From Dongia sedimenti (GTDB lineage Bacteria; Pseudomonadota; Alphaproteobacteria; Dongiales; Dongiaceae), in assembly GCA_030715195.1 (NCBI GenBank), contig JAUYVI010000004.1, positions 396,845 through 460,844 of the forward strand: a stretch of 64,000 bases of DNA, given 5' to 3'. The position numbers were made by a program, and so were the translations under genes. Below are positions 8,879-17,353 of the stretch, one piece after another. The notes under the pieces are model-generated. The model saw nothing but the letters and a program-made list of their open reading frames with translations. It ran no database searches and was not told the origin of the DNA. Numbering within the stretch: position 1 is the first letter of the stretch; each line of letters opens with the position of its first letter.

Positions 8879-9264
8879 CCAATCTCGCATCCTCCGCCCC
8901 GCACATCACCGACGCGCTGACCTTCAGCGATCTCGCCGATTGGGGCATCCAGCCGGACTGCCTGGAAGGGCCGTCGAAATCCTCGGGGCGGCTGCTCTAC
9001 AAGCGGCCCGATCCGGCGGTCGGCGGCAATTCTCCAGAGACGGGACTCTGGGTCTGCACCCCGGGCAAATGGCCGCTCACGATTCCGCGCGACGAGTTCT
9101 GTCATTTCATCGCCGGCCGTGCCACCTATGTGCGCGACCCAATCGATGGCCAGGGGGGTGAGACCATCGACGTCCGGCCCGGTACCTGCGTCCATTTCCC
9201 CGCCGGCTGGTCCGGCATCTGCACCGTCCATGAGACCATCCGCAACGCCTATATGCTGCGCTAG
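8875..9264 (+). CDS. Small cupin protein 1 (cupin_3/DUF861-like)
   Basis: A 129-residue single-domain cupin. The GTG start at 8875 overlaps the stop of the glycosyltransferase (GTGA). Diagnostic segments are GLWVCTPGKWPLTIPRDEFC, then HFIAGRATYV, and the second cupin motif RPGTCVHFPAGWSGICTVHE. This resembles the cupin_3 group that includes EutQ-like and ureidoglycine-metabolising proteins. Clear metal-binding histidine pairs of the HxH type are not obvious, so a catalytic role is uncertain. It is paralogous to the next gene. Confidence 0.8.
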   Translation: MTNLASSAPHITDALTFSDLADWGIQPDCLEGPSKSSGRLLYKRPDPAVGGNSPETGLWVCTPGKWPLTIPRDEFCHFIAGRATYVRDPIDGQGGETIDVRPGTCVHFPAGWSGICTVHETIRNAYMLR

Positions 9265-9276
9265 GAGCTTGAAACC

Positions 9277-9621
9277 GTGACCACGCCCGTTCTCTACGAC
9301 CCGAAGACCGTGTCCGACGTGAAGGATTGGGGGCCGGTCCCGACCATGATCGAGGGCCAGTCAATGACCTCGGGCGTGCTGCTGTCGAAAGGGCCGAACG
9401 GCGAGAACGAGACCGGCATCTGGATCTGCACGCCGGGCTATTGGAACTGCCACGTGACCCGCGACGAGTTCTGCCATTTCCTGCTCGGTCGCTGCACCTA
9501 CACCCACGAAAGCGGCGAGGTCATCGAGATCAAGCCGGACACCATCGCCTTCTTCCCCAAGGACTGGAAAGGCACCTGCCGCGTCCACGAGACGGTGCGC
9601 AAGGTCTATATGATTAGGTAG
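9277..9621 (+). CDS. Small cupin protein 2, paralogue of cupin 1
   Basis: A 114-residue cupin with a GTG start at 9277, preceded by AGGAG 9 nt upstream. It shares the diagnostic pattern with its neighbour: WICTPGYW, VTRDEFCHFLLGRCTYTH, PDTIAFFPKDWKGTCRVHE and the same ending VRKVYMIR versus IRNAYMLR. The pair therefore arose by tandem duplication. It is co-directional and separated by only 12 nt. The two proteins may form a heteromer. Function is unknown; the context suggests handling of an amine-derived or glycosylated intermediate. Confidence 0.8.
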   Translation: MTTPVLYDPKTVSDVKDWGPVPTMIEGQSMTSGVLLSKGPNGENETGIWICTPGYWNCHVTRDEFCHFLLGRCTYTHESGEVIEIKPDTIAFFPKDWKGTCRVHETVRKVYMIR

Positions 9622-9654
9622 ATGCTCGTGACTCATCGTCTCCGCGTACTCTGT

Positions 9655-9743
9655 CGTCATCCCGCGACTAGGTCGCGGGATCCACGCCTTGGCTGCCGCA
9701 CTACGGAAAGGCGTGGATGCCGGGACCAGGTCCCGGCATGACG
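9655..9743. repeat. Composite palindromic extragenic repeat, copy 2
   Basis: An 89-bp palindrome with the same plan as the copy at 4725-4814. Outer arms CGTCAT / ATGACG and the central stem ATCCACGCCTT / AAGGCGTGGAT are the same. The two flanking hairpins differ in sequence but stay paired: CCCGCGA-CTAGG-TCGCGGG and GCCGGGA-CCAGG-TCCCGGC. The changes are compensatory on both arms, which argues for selection on the fold. It sits between the second cupin and the FAD oxidase. Confidence 0.85.
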
Positions 9744-9772
9744 GTGTTTGGGGGAGGCGACGGAGTCCGGCT

Positions 9773-11116
9773 ATGAAGCATCTCTATCACCCCACGGCGC
9801 TGGACCCTCGGACGCCGGCGCCGAGCTGGTGGCGGGACTCGGTCGGCGCGCCACCTGCCGAATACGCGCCGCTGCAGGGCGACGTGGAGACCGAGGTCGC
9901 GATCATCGGCGGCGGCTATACCGGCCTCTCTGCCGCCTACCACCTCGCCAAGGAGCACGGCATCAAGGCGGTGGTGCTGGAGCGGGCGACGCCGGGCTGG
10001 GGTGCATCGGGGCGGAATGGCGGCTTCTGCTGCATGGGCGGCTCGAAGCTCGGCTGGAAGAAGATCATCACCACCTATGGGCTGGAGGAGGCGCGTGCCT
10101 TCTACCATGCGCAGGCGGAGTCGGTTGGCCTGGTGGCGGGGCTGCTCGAGGCCGAAGGCATCGATGCCGATCGCACGGAATCCGGCGATGTCGCGCTGGC
10201 GCATCGCGAGTCGATGGTGGCTGAGCTCGCGACCGACGCCAAGTTCATGGCCAATGCCTTCGGGGCGAGGCACAGCCTGCTCGATCGTGACGACCTGAAG
10301 GCGCGTGGTCTGGCCGGGCCGCATTTTCATGGCGGTGTCGCCGGGGAAGTCGGCTTCGGCCTCAATCCTTTCAAGTATGTGACGGGCCTCGCCCGGGCCG
10401 CCGCGGCGCGCGGGGCGACGCTCACATCGTGGAGTCCCGTGACCGCCTGGCGGCGCGAGGCCTACGGGCATCGCCTGACCACGCCGCAGGGCAGCGTGCG
10501 CGCGGCCAAGGTGCTGATCGCCACCAACGGCTACACGCCGGAGGATCTGCATCCGCAATTCGGCGGGCGCCTCTTGCCGGCGCTGTCCTCGATCGTGGTG
10601 ACGCGGTCGCTGACCGAGGCCGAGCGTGCGGAAGCAGGCTGGACCTCGACCGCGCCGAGCTACGATCTTCTCAACCTGCTGCATTACTTCCGCCTGTTGC
10701 CCGACGGCCGGTTCATGTTCGGCGGGCGCGGCGGCGTCTCGGCGGAACCGGGCGCCTTGGCGCGGCAATCGGCCCGGATCGAGGCGGCGTTCCGCCGCTA
10801 TTACCCCGCCTGGCGGGATGTGGAGATCACCCATCGCTGGTCCGGCTTCGTCTGTCTGGCGGCGGACCTGGTGCCGCATGTCGGTGCCTGGGCGGATGAG
10901 CCGGGGATCTATTTCGCAATGGCCTATCACGGCAATGGCGTCGCGCTGGGCACCTGGTCGGGCCGCGCCATCGCCCGTCTGATCGGCAGCGGCGAGACGC
11001 CGGCGCCAAAGCTGATGCGTACGCCCCCGCCACGCTTCCCGCTGCCTTTCCTGCGGCCGCTTTATCTCCGCGGCGCCTATGTGAAGTTCGGGCTCGAGGA
11101 CGCTTTCGGGCGCTAG
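9773..11116 (+). CDS. FAD-dependent amine/D-amino-acid oxidase (PuuB/DAO family)
   Basis: A 447-residue flavoenzyme of the DAO family. The dinucleotide-binding motif VAIIGGGYTGLSAAYHLAKE lies at about residue 45, followed by ERATPGWGASGRNGGFC. The C-terminal motif is WSGFVCLAADLVPHVGAW. The layout resembles gamma-glutamylputrescine oxidase PuuB, which oxidises a blocked polyamine to an aldehyde. The ATG at 9773 follows GGGGGAGGCGACGGAG. The longer frame from 9689 would be translated out of the palindromic repeat. No PuuA glutamine-synthetase-like gene is present in the locus, so the blocking group may differ from gamma-glutamyl. The exact substrate is inference. Confidence 0.85.
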   Translation: MKHLYHPTALDPRTPAPSWWRDSVGAPPAEYAPLQGDVETEVAIIGGGYTGLSAAYHLAKEHGIKAVVLERATPGWGASGRNGGFCCMGGSKLGWKKIITTYGLEEARAFYHAQAESVGLVAGLLEAEGIDADRTESGDVALAHRESMVAELATDAKFMANAFGARHSLLDRDDLKARGLAGPHFHGGVAGEVGFGLNPFKYVTGLARAAAARGATLTSWSPVTAWRREAYGHRLTTPQGSVRAAKVLIATNGYTPEDLHPQFGGRLLPALSSIVVTRSLTEAERAEAGWTSTAPSYDLLNLLHYFRLLPDGRFMFGGRGGVSAEPGALARQSARIEAAFRRYYPAWRDVEITHRWSGFVCLAADLVPHVGAWADEPGIYFAMAYHGNGVALGTWSGRAIARLIGSGETPAPKLMRTPPPRFPLPFLRPLYLRGAYVKFGLEDAFGR

Positions 11117-11248
11117 GCGAAACCCGATCGCGGGCTGAGTGACGCGGATCACCGGGCGACGGTTTTACCCCGGCGCACCGTTGCGCCGCAGTGAACGAAG
11201 TGGGATGTTCCCGCGACCCAACGGGGCATTCCAATTTTGGGGACTCTC

Positions 11249-12172
11249 ATGTCGCGCTCTTCCGCTTTCCGGGCCGGTTTGCTCGCTTCCGCGCTGTTTC
11301 TCGCACTTCCGGCTCTGGCCGAGGATCTGGTGAAGGAGCAGGCGCCGTCGGACGTCAAGATCACCGCCAAAGGTGACGTCTTCGACATCAACATCACGAA
11401 CCGGCGCTACGAAACCGACATCCTGGCCTCGAGCCTCGGTGGGCCGGAGATTCTCTATCAGCTGCTGCTGATCGAGGAATCGCATGAGAGCAAGGAAGGG
11501 CTGGAGGCCGAGCCGGAGCCGGTCTCCGCCAAGGTGAAGGTCACCGCTTTCCCGATGACCAAGGACGGCAAGGGTGCCGCGAAGTTCACCATCGAAGCCG
11601 ATGGCGACGCGGCCAAGGCGAGCGGTCCCTATCTCACCGTCACGCGCTACGGCTGCTGCGTCGAGCAGCCGACCTACGCGATCTACAGCCTGGAGACCGG
11701 CGCCTACCTGTTCAACGCGACCGGCACCGGCGATTCCGGACAATGGGCGACCCTTGGCGCCCAAGGCGGCTGGAAGAACGAGCGCATCCTCGCCTATCAC
11801 GCGGCGCCCACCGCGGCCGACGACACACTCCTGAAAGGCGCGGAGAACGCCCAGATCGTCATCAGCTACGCCACCACCACCAAGGCGCTGCAGCGCGTGC
11901 TGGTGACCGTGCCGAAGGCGGTGATCGACGGCGACACGGCGCTCGAATGGGCGCCGAAGCTCGAGCTGGTATCGAAAGACCAGCCGGACGGCACCGACCG
12001 CATCTTCATCGACCGCAAGGATGATGATCCGGCGATGTTGTTCACCGGCGTCACCGTGCGCCTCACGCTTGACGAGAACACCAGGATCGAGATTCCGCTC
12101 GAAGGCGATGCGCTGAAGCTCGACGCGGCGAAGCTGCCCGAGGGCTATGCCCTGGTCGCGGTGAAGCCGTAA
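11249..12172 (+). CDS. Exported protein of unknown function
   Basis: A 307-residue protein I do not recognise. The ATG at 11249 (with GGGGA upstream) starts a clear signal peptide, FRAGLLASALFLALPALA, with cleavage before EDLVKEQ. The mature part is acidic and rich in beta-strand-like alternation, with KFTIEADGDAAKASGPYLTV and a YGCCVEQPTYAIYSLETGAY segment. A Cys-Cys pair lies near the centre. No catalytic motif is visible. It is probably periplasmic. It stands alone: 132 nt from the oxidase upstream and followed by a hairpin. Confidence 0.75.
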   Translation: MSRSSAFRAGLLASALFLALPALAEDLVKEQAPSDVKITAKGDVFDINITNRRYETDILASSLGGPEILYQLLLIEESHESKEGLEAEPEPVSAKVKVTAFPMTKDGKGAAKFTIEADGDAAKASGPYLTVTRYGCCVEQPTYAIYSLETGAYLFNATGTGDSGQWATLGAQGGWKNERILAYHAAPTAADDTLLKGAENAQIVISYATTTKALQRVLVTVPKAVIDGDTALEWAPKLELVSKDQPDGTDRIFIDRKDDDPAMLFTGVTVRLTLDENTRIEIPLEGDALKLDAAKLPEGYALVAVKP

Positions 12173-12207
12173 ATTCTCGGGAGGTTTCTTTTCGGGAGGA
12201 AAAGGAT

Positions 12208-12244
12208 CGCCGGCGGGCAATCGGGGGCTGATCGCCCGCCGGCG
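12208..12244 (+). terminator. Strong GC hairpin downstream of the exported-protein gene
   Basis: CGCCGGCGGGCAATC (12208-12222) pairs with GATCGCCCGCCGGCG (12230-12244) with one mismatch and a 7-nt loop. No T-tract follows, so it may be a transcript-end stabiliser or a weak terminator. The remainder of 12173-12419 contains nothing I can assign. Confidence 0.55.
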
Positions 12245-12419
12245 GGGATTTGAGCATCAGGATCCTTCCAGAGACCCTTCCACCAATCCCTCTAGTCAAT
12301 CGCAAACTTAGGGAACACTCACTCTGCCGAACGGCGAGGGGACGCCGCCCGACGCGTTTAGATTTGGTGCTGAACGGCCGTTGATCCAGTGACGATGGTC
12401 ACACGACCGCGTGAGGTCG

Positions 12420-14234
12420 CTAAGCGTCTGATTCGGCGAAGAATCCATCCAGGCCAAGAAAGCTTGCGGTCAGCATGATGCGGGTTCCGCTGACCGGCGC
12501 GCAGCGCCGGACGCGGTCGAGCGCGGCATCGAAGCGCGCGGCATCGAAGTCCGGCGATTGCGCCATGAAACGGCGGATACCGGCGACGAAGTCGCGATCG
12601 AACGCGATCCAGCGCGGCCACTGCACCGAATTGACGCGGCCGAAGCGAAGATTCTTCTTCAGCATCAGCGAGGCCCGGAAGCTCGAAGTCTCCAATCCGT
12701 AGCGCAGGATGCGGGCGAAAACGTGGACGGCGTTCGGCGCGCCGGGCGGCAGCAGCGAATCGTCCAGCGGCACGCCGGCGATCCGCGGCAGCTGCGCGCG
12801 ATAGAGCCGGCGATAGAATTTCTTTCCGGCCGCCTGCGCGGTGCTGATCCGCGCCGCCACGGCCTGAACGTCGCGGTCGAGGAAGGGATAGATGGTCTCG
12901 ACTTCCGGCCGGCAGATCGCGCCCTGCAACGCCACGTCCCGGCGCATCCGGTTGCGGATCGCAAAGCGGATATAGCGCCGCTCGAACGGCTGCCCGGGCT
13001 CGCAGTTCGGAAACTCGCGCGCGATGTCGTCAAGCGCGTCGGCCTTCAAGGCGTCGATCGCCTGCATCGCCGCGTCGCGCAAGGCGGGCAAGGTCGCGTC
13101 GGGGACCCGGATCTGGCTGAAGATGATTTCCGCCGCCGCCGCATTGGAAACATTGGTGCCGAGCGAGGGGCCGGCCATGCCGAGGACGTTGCGCAAGGTC
13201 GCGCCGATGCCGCCCTTGCGCTTCAGCGCCAGGCCGCCGAACAGCACGTCGCCGGCGATGCCGTCCAGCGCGCAGTCGATGCCGGCGCCCTGCATCGACG
13301 GCGTCAGCGCCTGGTGGAAGAACTCGGCGATCGCCTGTTTGGGGAAGAGCGGCGCATGCAGGCGGGAGAAGAAATCGCCCTCGACCGTAACGACATCGAG
13401 CGGGAGCGCGAGCGCCCGGGCGAGGCGCCGGGTGATTCCGCATTCAATCGTATCCGGCGCGGTGTAGGTGAAGGCGCGCAAGCCGGGATCCTGCCAGCAG
13501 CCGGCGATCAGCCGGCTGTCCATGCCGCCGCTCAGCTTGACGCCGTAGCGCCGTTCCGGCGTGTACAGGCGCCGGCAGGCGATCCGCATGGCTTCGATCA
13601 GTTCGGCGCCGACTTTGTCGGGATCGCCCGGTGCCGGCCGATCCGCCGGGTGCCACCAAGTCTCGGTCGTGATCCTGCCGTCCCGCCAGTCGATGGTCAG
13701 GATCGATCCCGGCGGCGTGCGGAACACGTCGCGGAAGATGGTGCGGTTGGCGATCTGGTAGCCGAACCAATAGAGCTCGGCACAGCCCAGCGGGTCGCGC
13801 TCCAGCTTGGGCGCGATCGCCTGCAGGCCGGGGAGATCGTTGGCGAAGCTGATGCGGTCGCGCCCGAAATGGACATAGAGCGGCTGGCAGCCGGTCGGAT
13901 CATTGGCGATGACCGTCACTTTCCGCGCATCATCATGGGCGACGATGTTGCAGCAGCCGTTGTCGATGCGGTCCATGAACGCGGCTGGGTTGGCGCGGAA
14001 GGCGCCGGCGAGCAAGCGGGCTTCATCCGGATCGCCGAGGCGGAACGTGCCGTCCTGGACCAGGTAGCCGTCGATCGCGAAGCGGAAGTCGGAGAGCGCC
14101 GCGACATCGGGCCAGAGCCGGCCGACCGCGCGGCGAAAGAGCGCCGCCGTGCCGGCGCCGATCGCGATCCGCCCCGCCAGGCTGGTGCCGGCGGTTTGCA
14201 GTTTTGCGAGTTCGTCCGGTTCGAACGCCGACAT
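12420..14234 (-). CDS. Asparagine-synthetase-family ATP-dependent ligase lacking the glutaminase Cys
   Basis: A 604-residue protein. The C-terminal AsnB/ATP-pyrophosphatase domain is clear: PP-loop SGGMDSRLIAG at about residue 235, then AIAEFFHQALTPSMQGAGID and the DGIAGDVLFGG segment. The N-terminal half keeps an Ntn-like fold (FRFAIDGYLVQDGTFRLGDP and VIANDPTGCQPLYVHFG) but starts MSAFEPDEL. There is no Cys at position 2, so glutamine-derived ammonia is unlikely. Relatives without that Cys include beta-lactam synthetase and lasso-peptide cyclases. In polysaccharide loci, AsnB-like proteins are linked to uronic-acid amidation. The ATG at 14234 overlaps the stop of the GT2 gene by 1 nt, so they are coupled. 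An upstream 149-residue extension reads antisense through GT2 and is rejected. Confidence 0.85.
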   Translation of the reverse strand: MSAFEPDELAKLQTAGTSLAGRIAIGAGTAALFRRAVGRLWPDVAALSDFRFAIDGYLVQDGTFRLGDPDEARLLAGAFRANPAAFMDRIDNGCCNIVAHDDARKVTVIANDPTGCQPLYVHFGRDRISFANDLPGLQAIAPKLERDPLGCAELYWFGYQIANRTIFRDVFRTPPGSILTIDWRDGRITTETWWHPADRPAPGDPDKVGAELIEAMRIACRRLYTPERRYGVKLSGGMDSRLIAGCWQDPGLRAFTYTAPDTIECGITRRLARALALPLDVVTVEGDFFSRLHAPLFPKQAIAEFFHQALTPSMQGAGIDCALDGIAGDVLFGGLALKRKGGIGATLRNVLGMAGPSLGTNVSNAAAAEIIFSQIRVPDATLPALRDAAMQAIDALKADALDDIAREFPNCEPGQPFERRYIRFAIRNRMRRDVALQGAICRPEVETIYPFLDRDVQAVAARISTAQAAGKKFYRRLYRAQLPRIAGVPLDDSLLPPGAPNAVHVFARILRYGLETSSFRASLMLKKNLRFGRVNSVQWPRWIAFDRDFVAGIRRFMAQSPDFDAARFDAALDRVRRCAPVSGTRIMLTASFLGLDGFFAESDA

Positions 14235-15295
14235 CAGGTGCCGGAGTGCCGGACGGTGCTGTCGATCGGCTGCTTCGGATCGACACGCCGTGCAAACAGT
14301 CCGGCGAGCAGGCCGGCCGCGTGGAAATTGATCAAGGCGATCGAGTAGAGGCCCATGGCGAAGCTGTCCTTGCGCAGGCTCTGCACCAGTGCCGGACCCA
14401 GCAGCGCGACGGCAAAGGCGCCGCCGCAGATCACTGGGATGGAAGAGACGAAGGTGCCGGCGAGCAATGCCAGCAGCACGATCCACCAGAGGATCACGGC
14501 GAGGCTGAGCCGCGCGCCGCGGACACAGCGCCACCAGAGATCGGTGCCCCATTTCGAGCGCAGCAGCTCGCCATGGCCGTGGAGATAGCCGGTGTGCCAG
14601 CGTCGCAGCAGGAGCGGGAAGGCGGCGGTCGAATGGCCGTAGTGATAGACCGAGGGCAGGTTGAGCCGGCGCAGGCGCCACCCGGCTTCGGTCAGCCGAA
14701 GCCCGAGATCGAGCTCCTCGAAGGCATGCAGGTTGCGGTCGGTGAAGAAGCCGAAGGGCTCGATCGCGTCCATGCGGAACAGGCCGCCGCCGTTCAGGTG
14801 ATCGAGCAGGCCGGGCTTCGCCGTGCGGTCCGGCTTCTGGTTGCGGCGCCGGAACTCCATCGTCATGACCCGGTCGACCACCAGGCCGGCGACGCCGGCG
14901 AGGCCGGGGTCGGCATCGAGCGCCGCGTGGGCCGCGGGCAGGAAAGCGGGATCGAGCTCCATGTCGCCGTCGAGCAGCAGCAAGCGCTTGCCGCGCGCGT
15001 ATTGGAAGCCGAGCTGGGCCGCGCTGCCGCAGCCGCGGTCTTCGCGCCGCGCCAGCTGCACCACCTTTACCGGGAAGCGCGAGGCGATCGCGACGGTTTC
15101 ATCGTCGGACAGGCTGTCGGCGACGATGATCTCGGTGGTGGCCGCATCGGTCGCCGCCAGCACCGAGCGCAGGCAGGCTTCGATCTTCTCGGCCTCGTTC
15201 AGGGCCTTGATGACGACGGAGAGTTCGGGTTGCGACCCGGCAGCGGTCACGGCCTCTGCGCCACCCGGGGGCGCCGTTTCGGCTTGTGCGGTCAT
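14234..15295 (-). CDS. Family 2 glycosyltransferase with C-terminal membrane helices
   Basis: A 353-residue GT-A enzyme. The N-terminal domain starts PELSVVIKALNEAEKIEACL. It has the DXD-type metal motif LLLLDGDMEL and the acidic catalytic motif HAFEELDLGLRL. Two or three hydrophobic segments at about 265-330 anchor it to the inner membrane (LAVILWWIVLLALLAGTFV). It probably adds a sugar to a lipid-linked EPS repeat unit. It is followed immediately by the AsnB-like ligase, so that ligase may modify the residue it adds. Confidence 0.88.
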   Translation of the reverse strand: MTAQAETAPPGGAEAVTAAGSQPELSVVIKALNEAEKIEACLRSVLAATDAATTEIIVADSLSDDETVAIASRFPVKVVQLARREDRGCGSAAQLGFQYARGKRLLLLDGDMELDPAFLPAAHAALDADPGLAGVAGLVVDRVMTMEFRRRNQKPDRTAKPGLLDHLNGGGLFRMDAIEPFGFFTDRNLHAFEELDLGLRLTEAGWRLRRLNLPSVYHYGHSTAAFPLLLRRWHTGYLHGHGELLRSKWGTDLWWRCVRGARLSLAVILWWIVLLALLAGTFVSSIPVICGGAFAVALLGPALVQSLRKDSFAMGLYSIALINFHAAGLLAGLFARRVDPKQPIDSTVRHSGT

Positions 15296-15307
15296 GCCGG
15301 CGATCCG

Positions 15308-16072
15308 CTAGAGATGGCGGTAGATCCAGGACGGGATGTAGTGCTTGCGCCGGTTCAGCACCACGCCCTGGAGCTTGCCGCCGGCGGCCTCGATCTCCTC
15401 CATCGCCCGCTTGACGACCGGGATGCGGGTGCGCCCCGCCTCGACCACCAGCAGGCAGGAATCGGCGAGACCGGAGGCGCTGACATAGCTGGCGCCGGTC
15501 ATCACCGGCGGGCAGTCGATGATGATGATGTTGAAGACGTTGCGCAGCCGGCTGAACAGCGATGGCAGCAGCCGGAGATCGACCTCGCTCGGATCGTTCG
15601 CGCTGTCGATCGGCAGCGAGGCGAGATCGAAGGCGCCGCCGCGCGGGATGGTCAGGCGCACGGTGCGGATCGGCGCGCCGCGCGCGGCCGACCAAAGCGT
15701 CTCTGCGTAGCTGAGGCCGAAATGCTTGGCTTGATCCGAAGGGCCGGCATTGCCGTCTACCAGCAGCACGGTATTGGTCGGCGAGCGGCAGACCGAAACC
15801 GCCAGCTCGCGGGCGGCGATCGAGGCGCCTTCGCCGGCCTGCGAGCCGTAGATCGCCAGGATCAGCGAGCCCTTCTCGATGGCATAGGCATTGACCGCGG
15901 CGGTGACGCTCAGCAGATGGCGGCCGATATCGCTCAGTGCCGAACGATCGACTTGCCGCTTCTCGATGATCGTGTGGCGTTCCCGGAACTGCGGCAGCTG
16001 GCCGCTGGCCGAGGCCATCACCTGGTTGGCGTCGCGGCCTTGGGTCGCGGGCAAATGCGTTTCGTCGCTCAT
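15308..16072 (-). CDS. BY-kinase/CpsD-like ATPase with a degenerate Walker A motif
   Basis: A 254-residue cytoplasmic protein of the Wzc-C/CpsD/ParA-like fold. The Walker A region reads IYGSQAGEGASIAARELA at about residues 73-90. The family has GEGKS or GEGKT here, so the invariant lysine is replaced by Ala. Walker A-prime (VLLVDGNAG) and Walker B (NIIIIDCPPVM) are intact. There is no C-terminal tyrosine cluster; the end is RRKHYIPSWIYRHL with only two Tyr. It may be a non-catalytic regulator of the separate Wzz/GumC protein encoded at 30890. It lies 12 nt upstream of GT2 in the same minus-strand operon. Confidence 0.82.
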   Translation of the reverse strand: MSDETHLPATQGRDANQVMASASGQLPQFRERHTIIEKRQVDRSALSDIGRHLLSVTAAVNAYAIEKGSLILAIYGSQAGEGASIAARELAVSVCRSPTNTVLLVDGNAGPSDQAKHFGLSYAETLWSAARGAPIRTVRLTIPRGGAFDLASLPIDSANDPSEVDLRLLPSLFSRLRNVFNIIIIDCPPVMTGASYVSASGLADSCLLVVEAGRTRIPVVKRAMEEIEAAGGKLQGVVLNRRKHYIPSWIYRHL

Positions 16073-16138
16073 CGCGGGGTCCGGATCGCCGGCGCGCGCA
16101 TGCGGCCGTCATTTGACGAAAGAGCGCGCAGACGCATT

Positions 16139-17131
<993 letters not shown>

Positions 17132-17176
17132 GCGATGCTTTCCCCCTGGCCGACTTTGCTTGCGCTTGCGAAAAGA

Positions 17177-17205
17177 CTTATATCCGTTCGACTTGGCTAG
17201 GCCAA
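17177..17205 (-). promoter_or_regulatory. Candidate sigma70 promoter and operator for the UXS operon
   Basis: On the minus strand: -35 TTGGCC (17205-17200), a 17-nt spacer and -10 TATAAG (17182-17177). The -35 lies in an inverted repeat TTGGC-TAG-GCCAA (17193-17205), which could be an operator. It is about 45 nt upstream of the GTG start. The gap 17132-17353 separates divergent genes and holds nothing else I can assign. Confidence 0.45.
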
Positions 17206-17353
17206 TGAGGCGGGGCATCAAAGCGAATATCTCACACCATCGTGGAGATTCCCCTTTCCATTCAAGGACTAGGACAGGTTCTACGCGGCCCTGACCGAAA
17301 TCCCTCGCACGATCCCCGCTGAAGCCTCGATCGAGAAAGAAATCCGACCCGCC

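Noticed and set aside
4725-9743. Repeats as a CRISPR array or transposon ends
   Set aside because: Only two copies about 5 kb apart, each internally palindromic, with no spacers, cas genes or transposase between them.
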